This document shows positions 22,763 through 31,245 of a DNA stretch of 31,862 nt, in pieces. This stretch comes from an uncultured Clostridia bacterium (GTDB taxonomy: Bacteria > Bacillota > Clostridia > Oscillospirales > Oscillospiraceae), in the NCBI GenBank assembly GCA_945635805.1, contig CALZCW010000001.1, positions 1-31,862 of the forward strand, written 5' to 3'. Under the pieces are notes generated by a model. That model had not been told where the DNA came from, searched no databases, and saw only the letters and a list, made by a program, of their open reading frames with translations. Numbering within the stretch: the stretch's first letter is position 1; every line of letters begins with the position of its first letter. A program made the translations under genes and the position numbers.

Positions 22763-23653
22763 ATGAAAAAGCAGAAAAAAGAAGCTCGGAGAAGCCGCCT
22801 GCGTCTGAGCTATCGCGCGCGCAGCACCGTCACCGGAACCATGTTCTTTCTCCCCTGGCTCATCGGTTTCTTCGCCATTACCGCCTATCCGCTGATCTAC
22901 TCTCTTGTAATCTGCTTTCATCAGGTGCAGATCAAGCCCGGAGAGATCGGGCTGGAATACATCGGCTGGGAATATTTCCGGCAGGCGTTCGCGGTGGATA
23001 CGGAGTATCCGACCAAGCTCATCTCCTCTGTCTGCAATGTGCTGATGGGAACACCTCTGGTGGTCGTGTTCTCTCTGGTCATCGCCCTGCTGCTGAACCG
23101 GAAGTTCCGGGGAAGGACGGTTTATCGTATTGTATTCTTTCTGCCGGTTGTCATCATGTCCGGCCCCGTAATGTCCGAGCTGATGTCGGAGTCCTCCGCC
23201 ATGAGCATCAATATGGATATCATGGGAATCCGCAGCATCCTGATGGAGCTTGACTATGGCTGGGCAAGCGTCCTTCTGACATTCCTGAACAGCTTTGTCC
23301 GAATTCTGTGGTTCTGCGGGGTTCAGATCATTGTATTTCTTGCAGGCCTGCAGAAGATCGACCGGAATATGTATGAGGCCGCCGCCATCGACGGCGCAAC
23401 CGCATGGGAAGCCTTCTGGAAAATCACCCTGCCACATATGCGGCCGATCATCCTTCTGAACACGATTTACACGATTGTCGAAATGGGAACCGCTTCGGAC
23501 GATGCGACAAATGTGAAGATCGTCGGGGCTATCCGCGACATCGCCCGTCCTTACAGCTATGCCGCAGTTCTTTCCTGGATCTATGCGTTCTGCCTGCTGC
23601 TGCTGATTCTGATTGCGTTCGTGCTGCTGAAGCCGCGGAAAGGAAGTGAATGA
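22763..23653 (+). CDS. Sugar ABC transporter permease (MalF/UgpA type), pair 2
   Basis: The ATG at 22763 (GGGGG 8 bases upstream) gives 296 residues; the in-frame TTG at 22748 lies within the preceding gene and has no better site. Six membrane helices are predicted, the first at TMFFLPWLIGFFAITAYPLIYSL, a common opening for this family. The EAA loop is EAAAIDGATAWEAFWKITLPHMRP. It is clearly different from the pair 1 permease, so the locus encodes two distinct heterodimers. Confidence 0.9.
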   Translation: MKKQKKEARRSRLRLSYRARSTVTGTMFFLPWLIGFFAITAYPLIYSLVICFHQVQIKPGEIGLEYIGWEYFRQAFAVDTEYPTKLISSVCNVLMGTPLVVVFSLVIALLLNRKFRGRTVYRIVFFLPVVIMSGPVMSELMSESSAMSINMDIMGIRSILMELDYGWASVLLTFLNSFVRILWFCGVQIIVFLAGLQKIDRNMYEAAAIDGATAWEAFWKITLPHMRPIILLNTIYTIVEMGTASDDATNVKIVGAIRDIARPYSYAAVLSWIYAFCLLLLILIAFVLLKPRKGSE

Positions 23654-24594
23654 GTTTGAAAAAAGACCGAACCTACTGGCAGAGAAAGACCTACTGGCTG
23701 ATTGGCAGCCGCGGAAAGGAAAACAGCCGGCTGGGAAAGCTGACGACTTACTTCATTCTGACCGGAATGGGCTTTGTGTTTCTCTATCCCCTGCTGTATA
23801 TGCTTTCCGTCAGCTTTATGGATACCGAGGATCTGGTGGACGCGACGGTGACCTGGATCCCGACGCATTTGTCCGTTGAAAGCTTTCTCAAGGCGGCCAA
23901 AACTCTGGATTTCTGGAGCGGCATAAAGGATTCCCTGATCATGACGGTCATTCCTGCCGGTCTTCAGACCTTTACACTGGCATTGACCGGATATGGCCTT
24001 GCCCGATACCGCGTTCCGGGCAAAAAATTCTGGATGGCGCTGGCCGTATTCATCTTCCTCATACCCACGCAGGTCACCATGATTCCGCGGTTTTTGCTTT
24101 TCAACTCCTATAAGATGATCGGCACCATCTGGCCCGTGTATCTGATCAGCGCTCTGGGTCAGGGTGTGAAAAGCTCCGTTTTTCTTCTGATCTACTACAA
24201 CTTTTTCAATTCCTATCCAAAGTCCCTCGACGAAGCGGCAAAAATCGACGGCGCCGGCCCGCTGAAGGTGTTCTTCAAAATTGCCCTGCCGATGGCAAAG
24301 CCTGCGCTGGTGCTGACATATCTGTTTTCCTTTATCTGGATCTGGAACGACACCACACAGCTTCCGCAGTATTCAACCGGCGCGGCAACGACGCTGCCCA
24401 TGCATCTGCAGCAATTCGTGGAGCGTTTCAACAAGCTGTATGCCTCGGTCGGCGTCAGCACCGGCGGCGCGCTGAACGAATCCATCCGGCTCGCCGGCAC
24501 GCTGCTCACAATCCTGCCGTTGATTCTTCTGTATTTCCTGGTACAGAAGCAGTTCGTGGAAAGCATCGAACGAACCGGACTGACGGGTGAGTAA
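23650..24594 (+). CDS. Sugar ABC transporter permease (MalG/UgpE type), pair 2
   Basis: This 314-residue partner of the preceding gene overlaps it by four bases (ATGA). Its first membrane helix is at TYFILTGMGFVFLYPLLYML. It has the VPGKKFWMALAVFIFLIPTQVTM stretch typical of MalG-like subunits and the EAA loop EAAKIDGAGPLKVFFKIALPMAKP. A hydrophilic N-terminal extension of about 30 residues (WQRKTYWLIGSRGKEN) precedes the first helix. As with pair 1, the ATPase must come from elsewhere, most likely a shared MsmX/UgpC-type subunit. Confidence 0.9.
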   Translation: MSLKKDRTYWQRKTYWLIGSRGKENSRLGKLTTYFILTGMGFVFLYPLLYMLSVSFMDTEDLVDATVTWIPTHLSVESFLKAAKTLDFWSGIKDSLIMTVIPAGLQTFTLALTGYGLARYRVPGKKFWMALAVFIFLIPTQVTMIPRFLLFNSYKMIGTIWPVYLISALGQGVKSSVFLLIYYNFFNSYPKSLDEAAKIDGAGPLKVFFKIALPMAKPALVLTYLFSFIWIWNDTTQLPQYSTGAATTLPMHLQQFVERFNKLYASVGVSTGGALNESIRLAGTLLTILPLILLYFLVQKQFVESIERTGLTGE

Positions 24595-24596
24595 CA

Positions 24597-27305
24597 ATGA
24601 AGTGGAAATTGACCGCACTGCTTTTCCTGATTGCGCTTTTTCTGACCGCGTGCTTCACCTCTAAAAAAGAAACCGCTCCCGTGCAGCCTGATGCTGCATG
24701 GGAGGAGCTTTTCTCCGATTGCATCCGTCTGCCCTCCGATGGGCTGATGCATGACCCCTTCGGCTGGGACAGCCTGTACGGCAGCAAGGAGGTTCCCACC
24801 GTCTGGTGGCAGCGCACGCCGCGCGATCCCGTGGCGGATACGGAAACGGAAATCTGTATCGCAGCGGCAAAATCTCTGGAGGGGAAGGAACTCTGGCTTG
24901 AATGGGCGAAAAACGGGCAGCGGATGGAGCCGGTTCCCTGCCGCCGCCGGGCAAACCTTCAAACCGACGGCGTTGAAAAAATTCAGTATATCGGCACGCT
25001 GCCCCGTACCGCATCCGGAGATCAGGTGCAATACATGATCTGTGCCGGTGAGGACGGAGTCGCCCTGAAAAGCCTCGGGCCGTTCAGCTTCAGCACCTCC
25101 TCCTGGGAGATCTTTACGCCCACCGGCGTACGAAGCTCTGAGACGGAGCTTCTGATCTGCGGAACGGCCGGGGAAAAGTCCGCCTGTCTCGCGGTACAGT
25201 CTAACGCGGAGGGGTTCCGGCTTCTTCTGTCTGACCGTGCCTGTCAGGAGATGGAGCCGCTTCCCGCCGTCCTTTCCGCCGGAAGCACAGCCTTCGCGGT
25301 GGACGGCAACGGCTGCTTTTCTCTCCTTGAAAACGGCCTTGCGCTGCTGCGCGGGCAGAAATTTGAACTGCTGACGGACGGATCGAAGGTGCAGGCTGTA
25401 CGCTTCACGCTGGATGCGGAAGAATCCGATCATTTTTACGGCTTCGGGATGAAATACGACTCGCTGGATCAGCGCGGAAAGGCAGTGGATACCTACTGCG
25501 TCAACTGGTATAAGGACCAGCGAGGAGAAACCTATACGCCTGTCCCGTACTATTTTGTCCCCAACCGGTACGGACTCTTTGTGGATTCCACATACTATTC
25601 CAGATTTGAAATGTGTACGGTCAACACGGGCAATGCCTGTGTGATTGAAGTGGACATGGGCGGCACGGAAGCGTTTGAACTGCCAATTCATCTGTTTACC
25701 GGCAGCAACGCTCAGATCGCGGCTTCCTATGCCGCCGTGGCCGGGCAGGCCGCGCTTCCTCCGGTATGGGCCTTTGGCCCGTGGATCTCGGCAAACGAAT
25801 GGAACAGGCAGTCTGAGATTATGGAGCAACTGGAGGCGACGCTCAAATATGAGATACCGGCCAGCGTGATCGTCATCGAAGCATGGAGCGACGAGGAAAC
25901 CTTTTACACCTTTAACGACTCCCGTTTTGAAACGGCTGAAGGCGGTGAGACGCTCAGTTACGAGGATTTTACCTTTACCGGACGATGGCCGGATCCCAAG
26001 GGGATGGTGGAGGCTCTCCACAGTAACGGAATCAGGTGTCTGCTATGGCAAATTCCGGTGCTGAAATACTCCACGGATGCAACGGCGCAGTCCGTGCGGG
26101 ATCAGCTCTACGCGGTGGAACAGGGATACGTCCTAAAATACGATGACGGCAGCATTTACCGGCTGCCGGGCGGCACCTGGTTCGGCAATTCCCTGCTTGT
26201 GGACTTTACAAATGAGGAGGCGTCCAGTTGGTTCCTGGAGAAGCGGCGGTATCTGCTGGAGGACGTGGGCATCGACGGCTTCAAAACCGACGGCGGCGAA
26301 TTTGTCTGGGGCCGCAGTGTCACAGCCTCTGACGGAACCCGTGGCGACGAGCTTCGCAATGCGTATCCCGACCTCTATGCCCAGGCCTACTATGACTTTG
26401 CAAACGCAGTCTCCGGCGGCAAGGTCACTTTCAGCCGGGCCGGCGGGAGCGGCATGCAGAAGCATCCGCTCTGCTGGACCGGTGACCAGAACTCGGACTT
26501 CGCCGCCTTCCAATCCGCAATTCGCGCCTCTCTCAGCGCAAACATGTCCGGAATTCCCTTTGTGGCATGGGATATTGCCGGATTCAGCGGGGATGTTCCC
26601 TCGGCGGAGCTTTATCAGCGCAGCGTGGCGCAGGCCGCTTTTTCCCCGGTGATGCAGGTTCATTCCGAGAATTCCGGCGACCCGACGCCCTCGCAGGCAA
26701 GAACGCCCTGGAACATGGCACAGCGCAAGGGCGACGATGCCTGTCTTGAGACCTACCGGTATTATGCCAATCTGAGAATGAACCTGCTGCCCTACATCTA
26801 CACAGAGGCCAGATGGGCCTCCGAGCGCGGGGAGCCGATGATGCGGAGCATGGCCTATGCCTTTCCTGAGGACAAAACCGCGGCAGAATATGAGTTTCAG
26901 TATCTTTTGGGCAGAAACCTGTTGGTTGCCCCTGTAACGACGCCCAACGCAAAGCAAATTGAGGTGTACATTCCGGAAGGTATATGGTATCATTTCTTTA
27001 CCGGCGAGCGTTATGAAGGGGGGATTCACCTGATCCCCGCTGCAGTGGATGAAATCCCCGTATTTGTTCGGGAAGGGACGATTCTTCCGGTCAACACGGA
27101 TGAAACCGGAATGCTTGCTTCCTACGTCGGCAACGGTACCGACGAATTTGTAAACCAGTGGTATCTTGTGTTTCCCGGAAACGGGAGATACACCTGGTAT
27201 GACTATGTCAACCAGAGGGAAATCATGGTGGAAACAAACGGTTCGGAACTTACCGTGGACGGCGCGCCGGCAACAAACTGGGAAATTCGAGGTAAAGGTG
27301 CATGA
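24597..27305 (+). CDS. Surface GH31 lipoprotein, KTDGGE type
   Basis: The 902-residue protein starts two bases after the permease stop. Its signal ends in the lipobox LTAC (lipidated Cys19), so it acts outside the cell. The beta-sandwich N-terminal region (about 60-395, with FYGFGMKYD) is followed by the barrel. The predicted nucleophile is Asp565 in FKTDGGEF and the acid/base Asp630 in CWTGDQ, then AWDIAGFSGD. Barrel segments such as EAWSDEETFY, RWPDPKG, LLWQIPVLKY and WFGNSL align with the cytosolic GH31 at 5383 almost residue for residue, so the two are paralogues sharing a linkage preference. Its likely job is first trimming of the polymer or oligosaccharide at the surface. Its stop overlaps the fusion gene start (ATGA). 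Confidence 0.9.
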   Translation: MKWKLTALLFLIALFLTACFTSKKETAPVQPDAAWEELFSDCIRLPSDGLMHDPFGWDSLYGSKEVPTVWWQRTPRDPVADTETEICIAAAKSLEGKELWLEWAKNGQRMEPVPCRRRANLQTDGVEKIQYIGTLPRTASGDQVQYMICAGEDGVALKSLGPFSFSTSSWEIFTPTGVRSSETELLICGTAGEKSACLAVQSNAEGFRLLLSDRACQEMEPLPAVLSAGSTAFAVDGNGCFSLLENGLALLRGQKFELLTDGSKVQAVRFTLDAEESDHFYGFGMKYDSLDQRGKAVDTYCVNWYKDQRGETYTPVPYYFVPNRYGLFVDSTYYSRFEMCTVNTGNACVIEVDMGGTEAFELPIHLFTGSNAQIAASYAAVAGQAALPPVWAFGPWISANEWNRQSEIMEQLEATLKYEIPASVIVIEAWSDEETFYTFNDSRFETAEGGETLSYEDFTFTGRWPDPKGMVEALHSNGIRCLLWQIPVLKYSTDATAQSVRDQLYAVEQGYVLKYDDGSIYRLPGGTWFGNSLLVDFTNEEASSWFLEKRRYLLEDVGIDGFKTDGGEFVWGRSVTASDGTRGDELRNAYPDLYAQAYYDFANAVSGGKVTFSRAGGSGMQKHPLCWTGDQNSDFAAFQSAIRASLSANMSGIPFVAWDIAGFSGDVPSAELYQRSVAQAAFSPVMQVHSENSGDPTPSQARTPWNMAQRKGDDACLETYRYYANLRMNLLPYIYTEARWASERGEPMMRSMAYAFPEDKTAAEYEFQYLLGRNLLVAPVTTPNAKQIEVYIPEGIWYHFFTGERYEGGIHLIPAAVDEIPVFVREGTILPVNTDETGMLASYVGNGTDEFVNQWYLVFPGNGRYTWYDYVNQREIMVETNGSELTVDGAPATNWEIRGKGA

Positions 27306-30300
27306 TTGGAGCAGTGATCTTTGATTTGGACGGCGTGCTGGCGGAAAGCGACCGCTATCATTTTTCCGCATGGCAGCAAACCTGCGAAAAATGGGGGATC
27401 CCCTTTTCCGCCGCCACCGGCGACCTGATCCGAGGGGTCAGCCGGCTGGACAGCGCGCGGATCATCGCAGCACAGGGCGGCGCACAGCTCACGGAGGACG
27501 AGTTGGCGGCTTTCGCCGAAGAAAAAAACAACTGTTATGTTCAGCTTCTCGAAACAATGACAGAGGCGGATCTGCTTCCCGGTGTGATGCGGCTGCTGCG
27601 GCGGATGCATGAGCTGGGGCTTCCCGCTGCGGTGGCGTCCTCCAGCAGAAATGCGCCGCTGATTCTGGAAAAAACCGGATTGCGCAGCTTCTTCTCCGTC
27701 GTCATTGACGGAAGTCAAATCAGCCATGCCAAGCCGGATCCGGAGGTCTTTCAAAAGGCGGCAGATGCGCTTGGCATTCCTTATGAAAACTGTCTGGTAG
27801 TGGAGGATGCCGTCAGCGGCGTGCAGGCGGCGCTCAAGCTGGGCTGCCAGGTGGCCGCGGTGGGTGGCGCCGCCGCAGCAGCGGGGGTTTCCTATCCGCT
27901 GAAGGTAACTGGGGATCTGCTGGAAATACTGGAAGGCGAGCTGATGCCCCATCTTCGGATCGCATCCCACCCCAAAGCGCTCCGGGAGAACATGATTCTG
28001 GACGGGGCGTATCGCATCACCGTTCTGACAAACCGTCTGTTCCGCGTGGAGCGCGGCGGCTTTACGGATGAGGCCACGCAAGCCGTCTGGTACCGGGATT
28101 TCCCCGCGGTGGATTATACCTACCAGGCAGACGAAAACACGCTGCGCGTACAGACCGATGCCCTGACGCTGATCCTCCACAAGGCAAACTTTTCGGACAG
28201 TGAGGTCATCTTTTCCGACGGCACCCGCGCAAAGCTGGATAATGCAGAGAATCTTTTTGGTACCTGCAGCACGCTGGACACGAACGGTTCCCACCTGCGT
28301 GAAAATCCCTCGGTGAATCAATACGACCGCCAGCACATTCCGCTGGACATGGGCGTCTGCTCCAGAAACGGCGCGGCAGTCTATGACGACTCCCGCAGTC
28401 TGCTCCTCCGTCCCGACGGAACGCTTGTTCCCCGTGGCGACGGGATGGACGTCTACGTCTTTGCCTATGGGCATGATTATCCGGCGGCGGTAAACGCCCT
28501 CTACCGGCTCTGCGGCGCCACGCCTGTTCTTCCCCGCTGGGCGCTGGGCAACTGGTGGTGCCGCTACTGGCCCTATACCCAGCAGGAATATCTCAATCTC
28601 ATGGATAATTTTGCGGATGACAGTATCCCCATCTCTGTCGCCGTCATCGACATGGACTGGCATCATGTTCAGATCGACCGGGATTTCGGCATCCGCGAAA
28701 AGGGTCTGGACGATGAAGCCCACGGGGGCACCGACGGCTGGACGGGCTACACATGGAACGAAAAGCTGTTTCCGGATCATGCGGCCCTTCTGAAGGAGCT
28801 TCACAAGCGCGGTATGCATACGGCGCTCAATCTGCATCCCGCCCTCGGCGTGCGTTGGTATGAGAAGCCTTACCACCGGATGGCGGAGCGCATGGGCATG
28901 GATCCGGAGGAAAAGAAAGTCGTTCCCTTCCGGATTGCCGACGCTCGGTTTGTCAACCATTATCTGAACGTCCTTCATCATCCTCTGGAAGCGGAGGGGG
29001 TCGACTTCTGGTGGATTGACTGGCAGCAGGGCAGGAACTCCGGTCTGGCCGGTCTGGATCCGCTATGGGCCTTGAACCATTACCATTATCTGGATCACGC
29101 GCATCGCTATGGGGAGGGGTTGATCCTTTCACGCTATGCAGGGCTCGGCTCTCACCGCTATCCCGTCGGTTTCAGCGGCGATATCCATATGGACTGGGAG
29201 TTTCTGGACTATATGCCCTATTTTACCTCCACCGCGGCCAACGTGGGTTACGGCTGGTGGAGTCACGACATCGGCGGCCACCACAGAGGGCTGCGGGATG
29301 AGGAACTCTACCTGCGCTGGCTCCAGTTCGGAGTGTTCAGCCCGATTAACCGCATCCACTGCTGCCCCGCCGAGGTTACTTCCAAAGAGCCCTGGACGCT
29401 GTCGGCGCCCATGCGGGCCATGGCGGAAAAATGGTTCCGCCTGCGCCACAGGCTGGTACCGTATCTTTACAGTGCTTCCTGGAAGAATACGCTCGAGGGA
29501 ACCCCGCTGATTCGCCCGATGTACTACGTCTGGCCGGAAGAAGATGCCGCCTATGAGGCAGATCATCAGTATCTGTTCGGTGACCTGCTGGTCGCGCCAA
29601 TCACCGAGAGGTCCAGGGAGCTTGGGATGGCAGAGAAAAAGGTGTGGCTCCCGGAGGGCGTCTGGACGGACCTCTTCACAAACCTTACCTATACCGGCGG
29701 GCGCTGGATAAGCGTTTATCGTGACAGCGGTTCCATGCCTGTATTTGCGAAAGCGGGTACCATTCTGCCTTTGGACGCCGCAGCGGAAAACAGTTGTGCG
29801 AAACCGGACAAACTGGACGTCCTCGTTTACTCAGGTAACGGCAGCTACGCGCTTCAGGAAGGCCGGGAGGACACAATCCGCTTTGCCGCTGAGATGGTGG
29901 AAGCAAACGACAGCCGGCGGCTGAAGGTTCTTATTTCCGGAAGCACAAGAGAAATCACCTACCACGTCTATTTCAAAGACATCGAGGACGGCACGTGCAG
30001 TCTGAGGGTAAACGGGAAGCCTGCGCGGGCACTGATCCGTAAAAACCGCTGCCTGCAGGCGGTCTTTACGCTTGCTCCGGCAGAAGATGCCGAACTGACG
30101 GCAGACTGGCAGCCAAAAGGCTCTTCCGCGTTGCTCCGGGAGAGGCTTCTTGCCTGCTTCATTCAACTCCCTCTGGATAACTGGTATAAGGAAATGCAGT
30201 GGGAGGCTGCAAAAGAAATCCGTACCTTCTCCGGCTGGCTCCAATGGATCGAATCTTTGCAGCTGTGCAGGACGGGAAAGCAGATGCTAATGGAGCGGCT

Positions 30301-30319
30301 GAACGCTGTTCGTATATAA
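27302..30319 (+). CDS. Fusion of beta-phosphoglucomutase (HAD) and a GH31 glycosidase
   Basis: A single uninterrupted 1005-codon frame. Residues 1 to about 212 match beta-phosphoglucomutase: nucleophile Asp8 and acid/base Asp10 (FDLDGV), Ser16, His20, the GVSR substrate motif, ASSSRN, the KPDP lysine and the VEDAVSG metal ligands. All catalytic positions known from the Lactococcus enzyme are kept. From about 215 a GH31 follows, with nucleophile Asp573 in WWIDWQQG and acid/base Asp627 in FSGDIH, then SHDIGGHHRG. This subtype is unlike the two KTDGGE enzymes. A helical tail of about 60 residues ends the protein. There is no signal peptide, so it is cytosolic. Beta-PGM turns the GH65 product beta-glucose 1-phosphate into glucose 6-phosphate. 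An internal ATG at 27944 with GGAAGGCGAG before it might also yield the GH31 part alone. Confidence 0.9.
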   Translation: MIGAVIFDLDGVLAESDRYHFSAWQQTCEKWGIPFSAATGDLIRGVSRLDSARIIAAQGGAQLTEDELAAFAEEKNNCYVQLLETMTEADLLPGVMRLLRRMHELGLPAAVASSSRNAPLILEKTGLRSFFSVVIDGSQISHAKPDPEVFQKAADALGIPYENCLVVEDAVSGVQAALKLGCQVAAVGGAAAAAGVSYPLKVTGDLLEILEGELMPHLRIASHPKALRENMILDGAYRITVLTNRLFRVERGGFTDEATQAVWYRDFPAVDYTYQADENTLRVQTDALTLILHKANFSDSEVIFSDGTRAKLDNAENLFGTCSTLDTNGSHLRENPSVNQYDRQHIPLDMGVCSRNGAAVYDDSRSLLLRPDGTLVPRGDGMDVYVFAYGHDYPAAVNALYRLCGATPVLPRWALGNWWCRYWPYTQQEYLNLMDNFADDSIPISVAVIDMDWHHVQIDRDFGIREKGLDDEAHGGTDGWTGYTWNEKLFPDHAALLKELHKRGMHTALNLHPALGVRWYEKPYHRMAERMGMDPEEKKVVPFRIADARFVNHYLNVLHHPLEAEGVDFWWIDWQQGRNSGLAGLDPLWALNHYHYLDHAHRYGEGLILSRYAGLGSHRYPVGFSGDIHMDWEFLDYMPYFTSTAANVGYGWWSHDIGGHHRGLRDEELYLRWLQFGVFSPINRIHCCPAEVTSKEPWTLSAPMRAMAEKWFRLRHRLVPYLYSASWKNTLEGTPLIRPMYYVWPEEDAAYEADHQYLFGDLLVAPITERSRELGMAEKKVWLPEGVWTDLFTNLTYTGGRWISVYRDSGSMPVFAKAGTILPLDAAAENSCAKPDKLDVLVYSGNGSYALQEGREDTIRFAAEMVEANDSRRLKVLISGSTREITYHVYFKDIEDGTCSLRVNGKPARALIRKNRCLQAVFTLAPAEDAELTADWQPKGSSALLRERLLACFIQLPLDNWYKEMQWEAAKEIRTFSGWLQWIESLQLCRTGKQMLMERLNAVRI

Positions 30320-30451
30320 GGCAGCCCCCTCCCCGCTGCGCAGAAACAGCACATTTATGCCGCTATGCCAACAGAAAGCATCATCGGCGGGAGTTTATTA
30401 TCACATCCCTATAAGCAAGCCGTCTTTCGTGCGCGGACACATTCGACCCGG

Positions 30452-30958
30452 TCAGCAGTTTGCCCGAATGCCAATGAAAGCTGAATCCAAAGAGGAACGC
30501 CCGAAAAGACTTTTAAGCTTTTCGGGCGTTCCTTTGTGATTGAGATTTCTGCTGTCAATGTACGCAATCGCAATCCCGGAAGCGTCTCTTAACGGTAAGA
30601 GAAGCCAGGAAACATCATATTTCTCATACAATGCGTTTTTGGCATCTACGCTCCCCTTTTCGGCAAACAGCCGGAGCAATTCGAAAAAGTGACAAAACGT
30701 CCAATCAAGGTGTCGCGGAAGCTTCTGAAAAGCATCAATGGTCGGCGCAATAAAATATGCGTCATCGTGAAAACAGGAAGCAAGCTGATAGATGTATGCG
30801 GCTCTTGTGCCTTCGCATTGCGTGTCGTAGGACAGGTTATGCAGGCAACCCCAGAGCACAATCTCTCTGTATTGCTCTATGTTATCGGACTTGCGCAAGG
30901 TAAGGACGCATCGGCCAAGGCCCTGCCGCATATAGCGCTTAAATTCTTTTCTGTTCAA
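30452..30958 (-). pseudogene. Truncated gene, N-terminal part of a HEAT-repeat-like protein
   Basis: The open frame has 168 codons from a TTG at 30958, chosen for the AGGAGA site before it. The first 125 or so residues look like genuine protein: alternating helices and a recurrent style (YREIVLWGCLHNLSYDTQCEG, DAYFIAPTIDAFQKLP, FFELLRLFAEKG, ALYEKYD), which I associate, from memory, with longer HEAT-repeat-like clostridial proteins. The last 30 residues are encoded by a 15-base-pair terminator hairpin and beyond, so the natural 3' end seems lost. It lies downstream of the tRNA fragment on the same strand. An intact short protein is possible. Confidence 0.5.
30494..30532. terminator. Strong bidirectional hairpin, end of the carbohydrate locus
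   Basis: A perfect 15-base-pair stem (30494-30508 with 30518-30532) has a 9-base loop. TTT follows on the plus strand and TCTTT on the minus strand. It is the first strong hairpin after the fusion gene stop at 30319 and probably ends that transcript. In the gap before it, 30320-30451, I see nothing else. Confidence 0.65.
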
Positions 30959-30981
30959 AATACTTTCTCCTATCAAAGCAA

Positions 30982-31007
30982 AAGCCGCAGAATTCCCTCT
31001 GCGGCTT
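30982..31007 (-). terminator. Rho-independent terminator downstream of the tRNA fragment
   Basis: On the minus strand a perfect 9-base-pair stem (AAGCCGCAG with CTGCGGCTT, 8-base loop) is followed by TTGCTTT. It lies 27 bases past the CCA end of the tRNA-Pro fragment, where a native tRNA terminator would be. Confidence 0.8.
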
Positions 31008-31033
31008 CGAGTTTGCGGTCAAAACCGCGACTT

Positions 31034-31078
31034 TGGTCCGAGTGACTGGTTTCGAACCAGCGGCCTCGTGGTCCCAAA
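31034..31078 (-). repeat. 3' half of tRNA-Pro(UGG): probable attachment-site remnant
   Basis: Read on the minus strand this is a tRNA from the anticodon loop to CCA: loop TTTGGGA (anticodon TGG), 3' anticodon stem CCACG, variable AGGCC, T-arm GCTGG-TTCGAAA-CCAGT, acceptor strand CACTCGG, discriminator A and CCA. Upstream of the loop the sequence no longer pairs (AGTTG cannot form the stem with CCACG), and no D-arm or 5' acceptor CCGAGTG is present. So it is not a working tRNA. Such 3' halves are what integrases leave at the far junction of an element inserted in a tRNA gene. Confidence 0.75.
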
Positions 31079-31213
31079 CAACTGACGGGACTTTTTTCTA
31101 ACATTTTACGCTCCTTTTTGGCACCTTTTATTCCAGAAAAGCTGCTCTTTAAAACTCTCGTCTCCACTGTCTCCATGTACTCCAAACCCGGTTATGGTCA
31201 AATATGTGGTCAA

Positions 31214-31240
31214 GCCCCGGTTCTATTTCCGAACCGGGGC
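31214..31240 (-). terminator. Terminator hairpin after the DUF3841 gene
   Basis: A perfect 10-base-pair stem (31214-31223 with 31231-31240) with a 7-base loop begins 6 bases past the stop codon. The U-tract is weak. Between it and the tRNA fragment (31079-31213) there is a 35-codon open frame that I cannot assign. Confidence 0.6.
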
Positions 31241-31245
31241 GTTCA

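Noticed and set aside
31034..31080. Functional tRNA-Pro gene
   Set aside because: The 5' acceptor strand, D-arm and 5' anticodon stem are absent.
31106..31213. Possible integrase C-terminus between the DUF3841 terminator and the tRNA half
   Set aside because: The 35-codon frame follows a terminator hairpin directly and shows no tyrosine-recombinase motif, so I left it unassigned.
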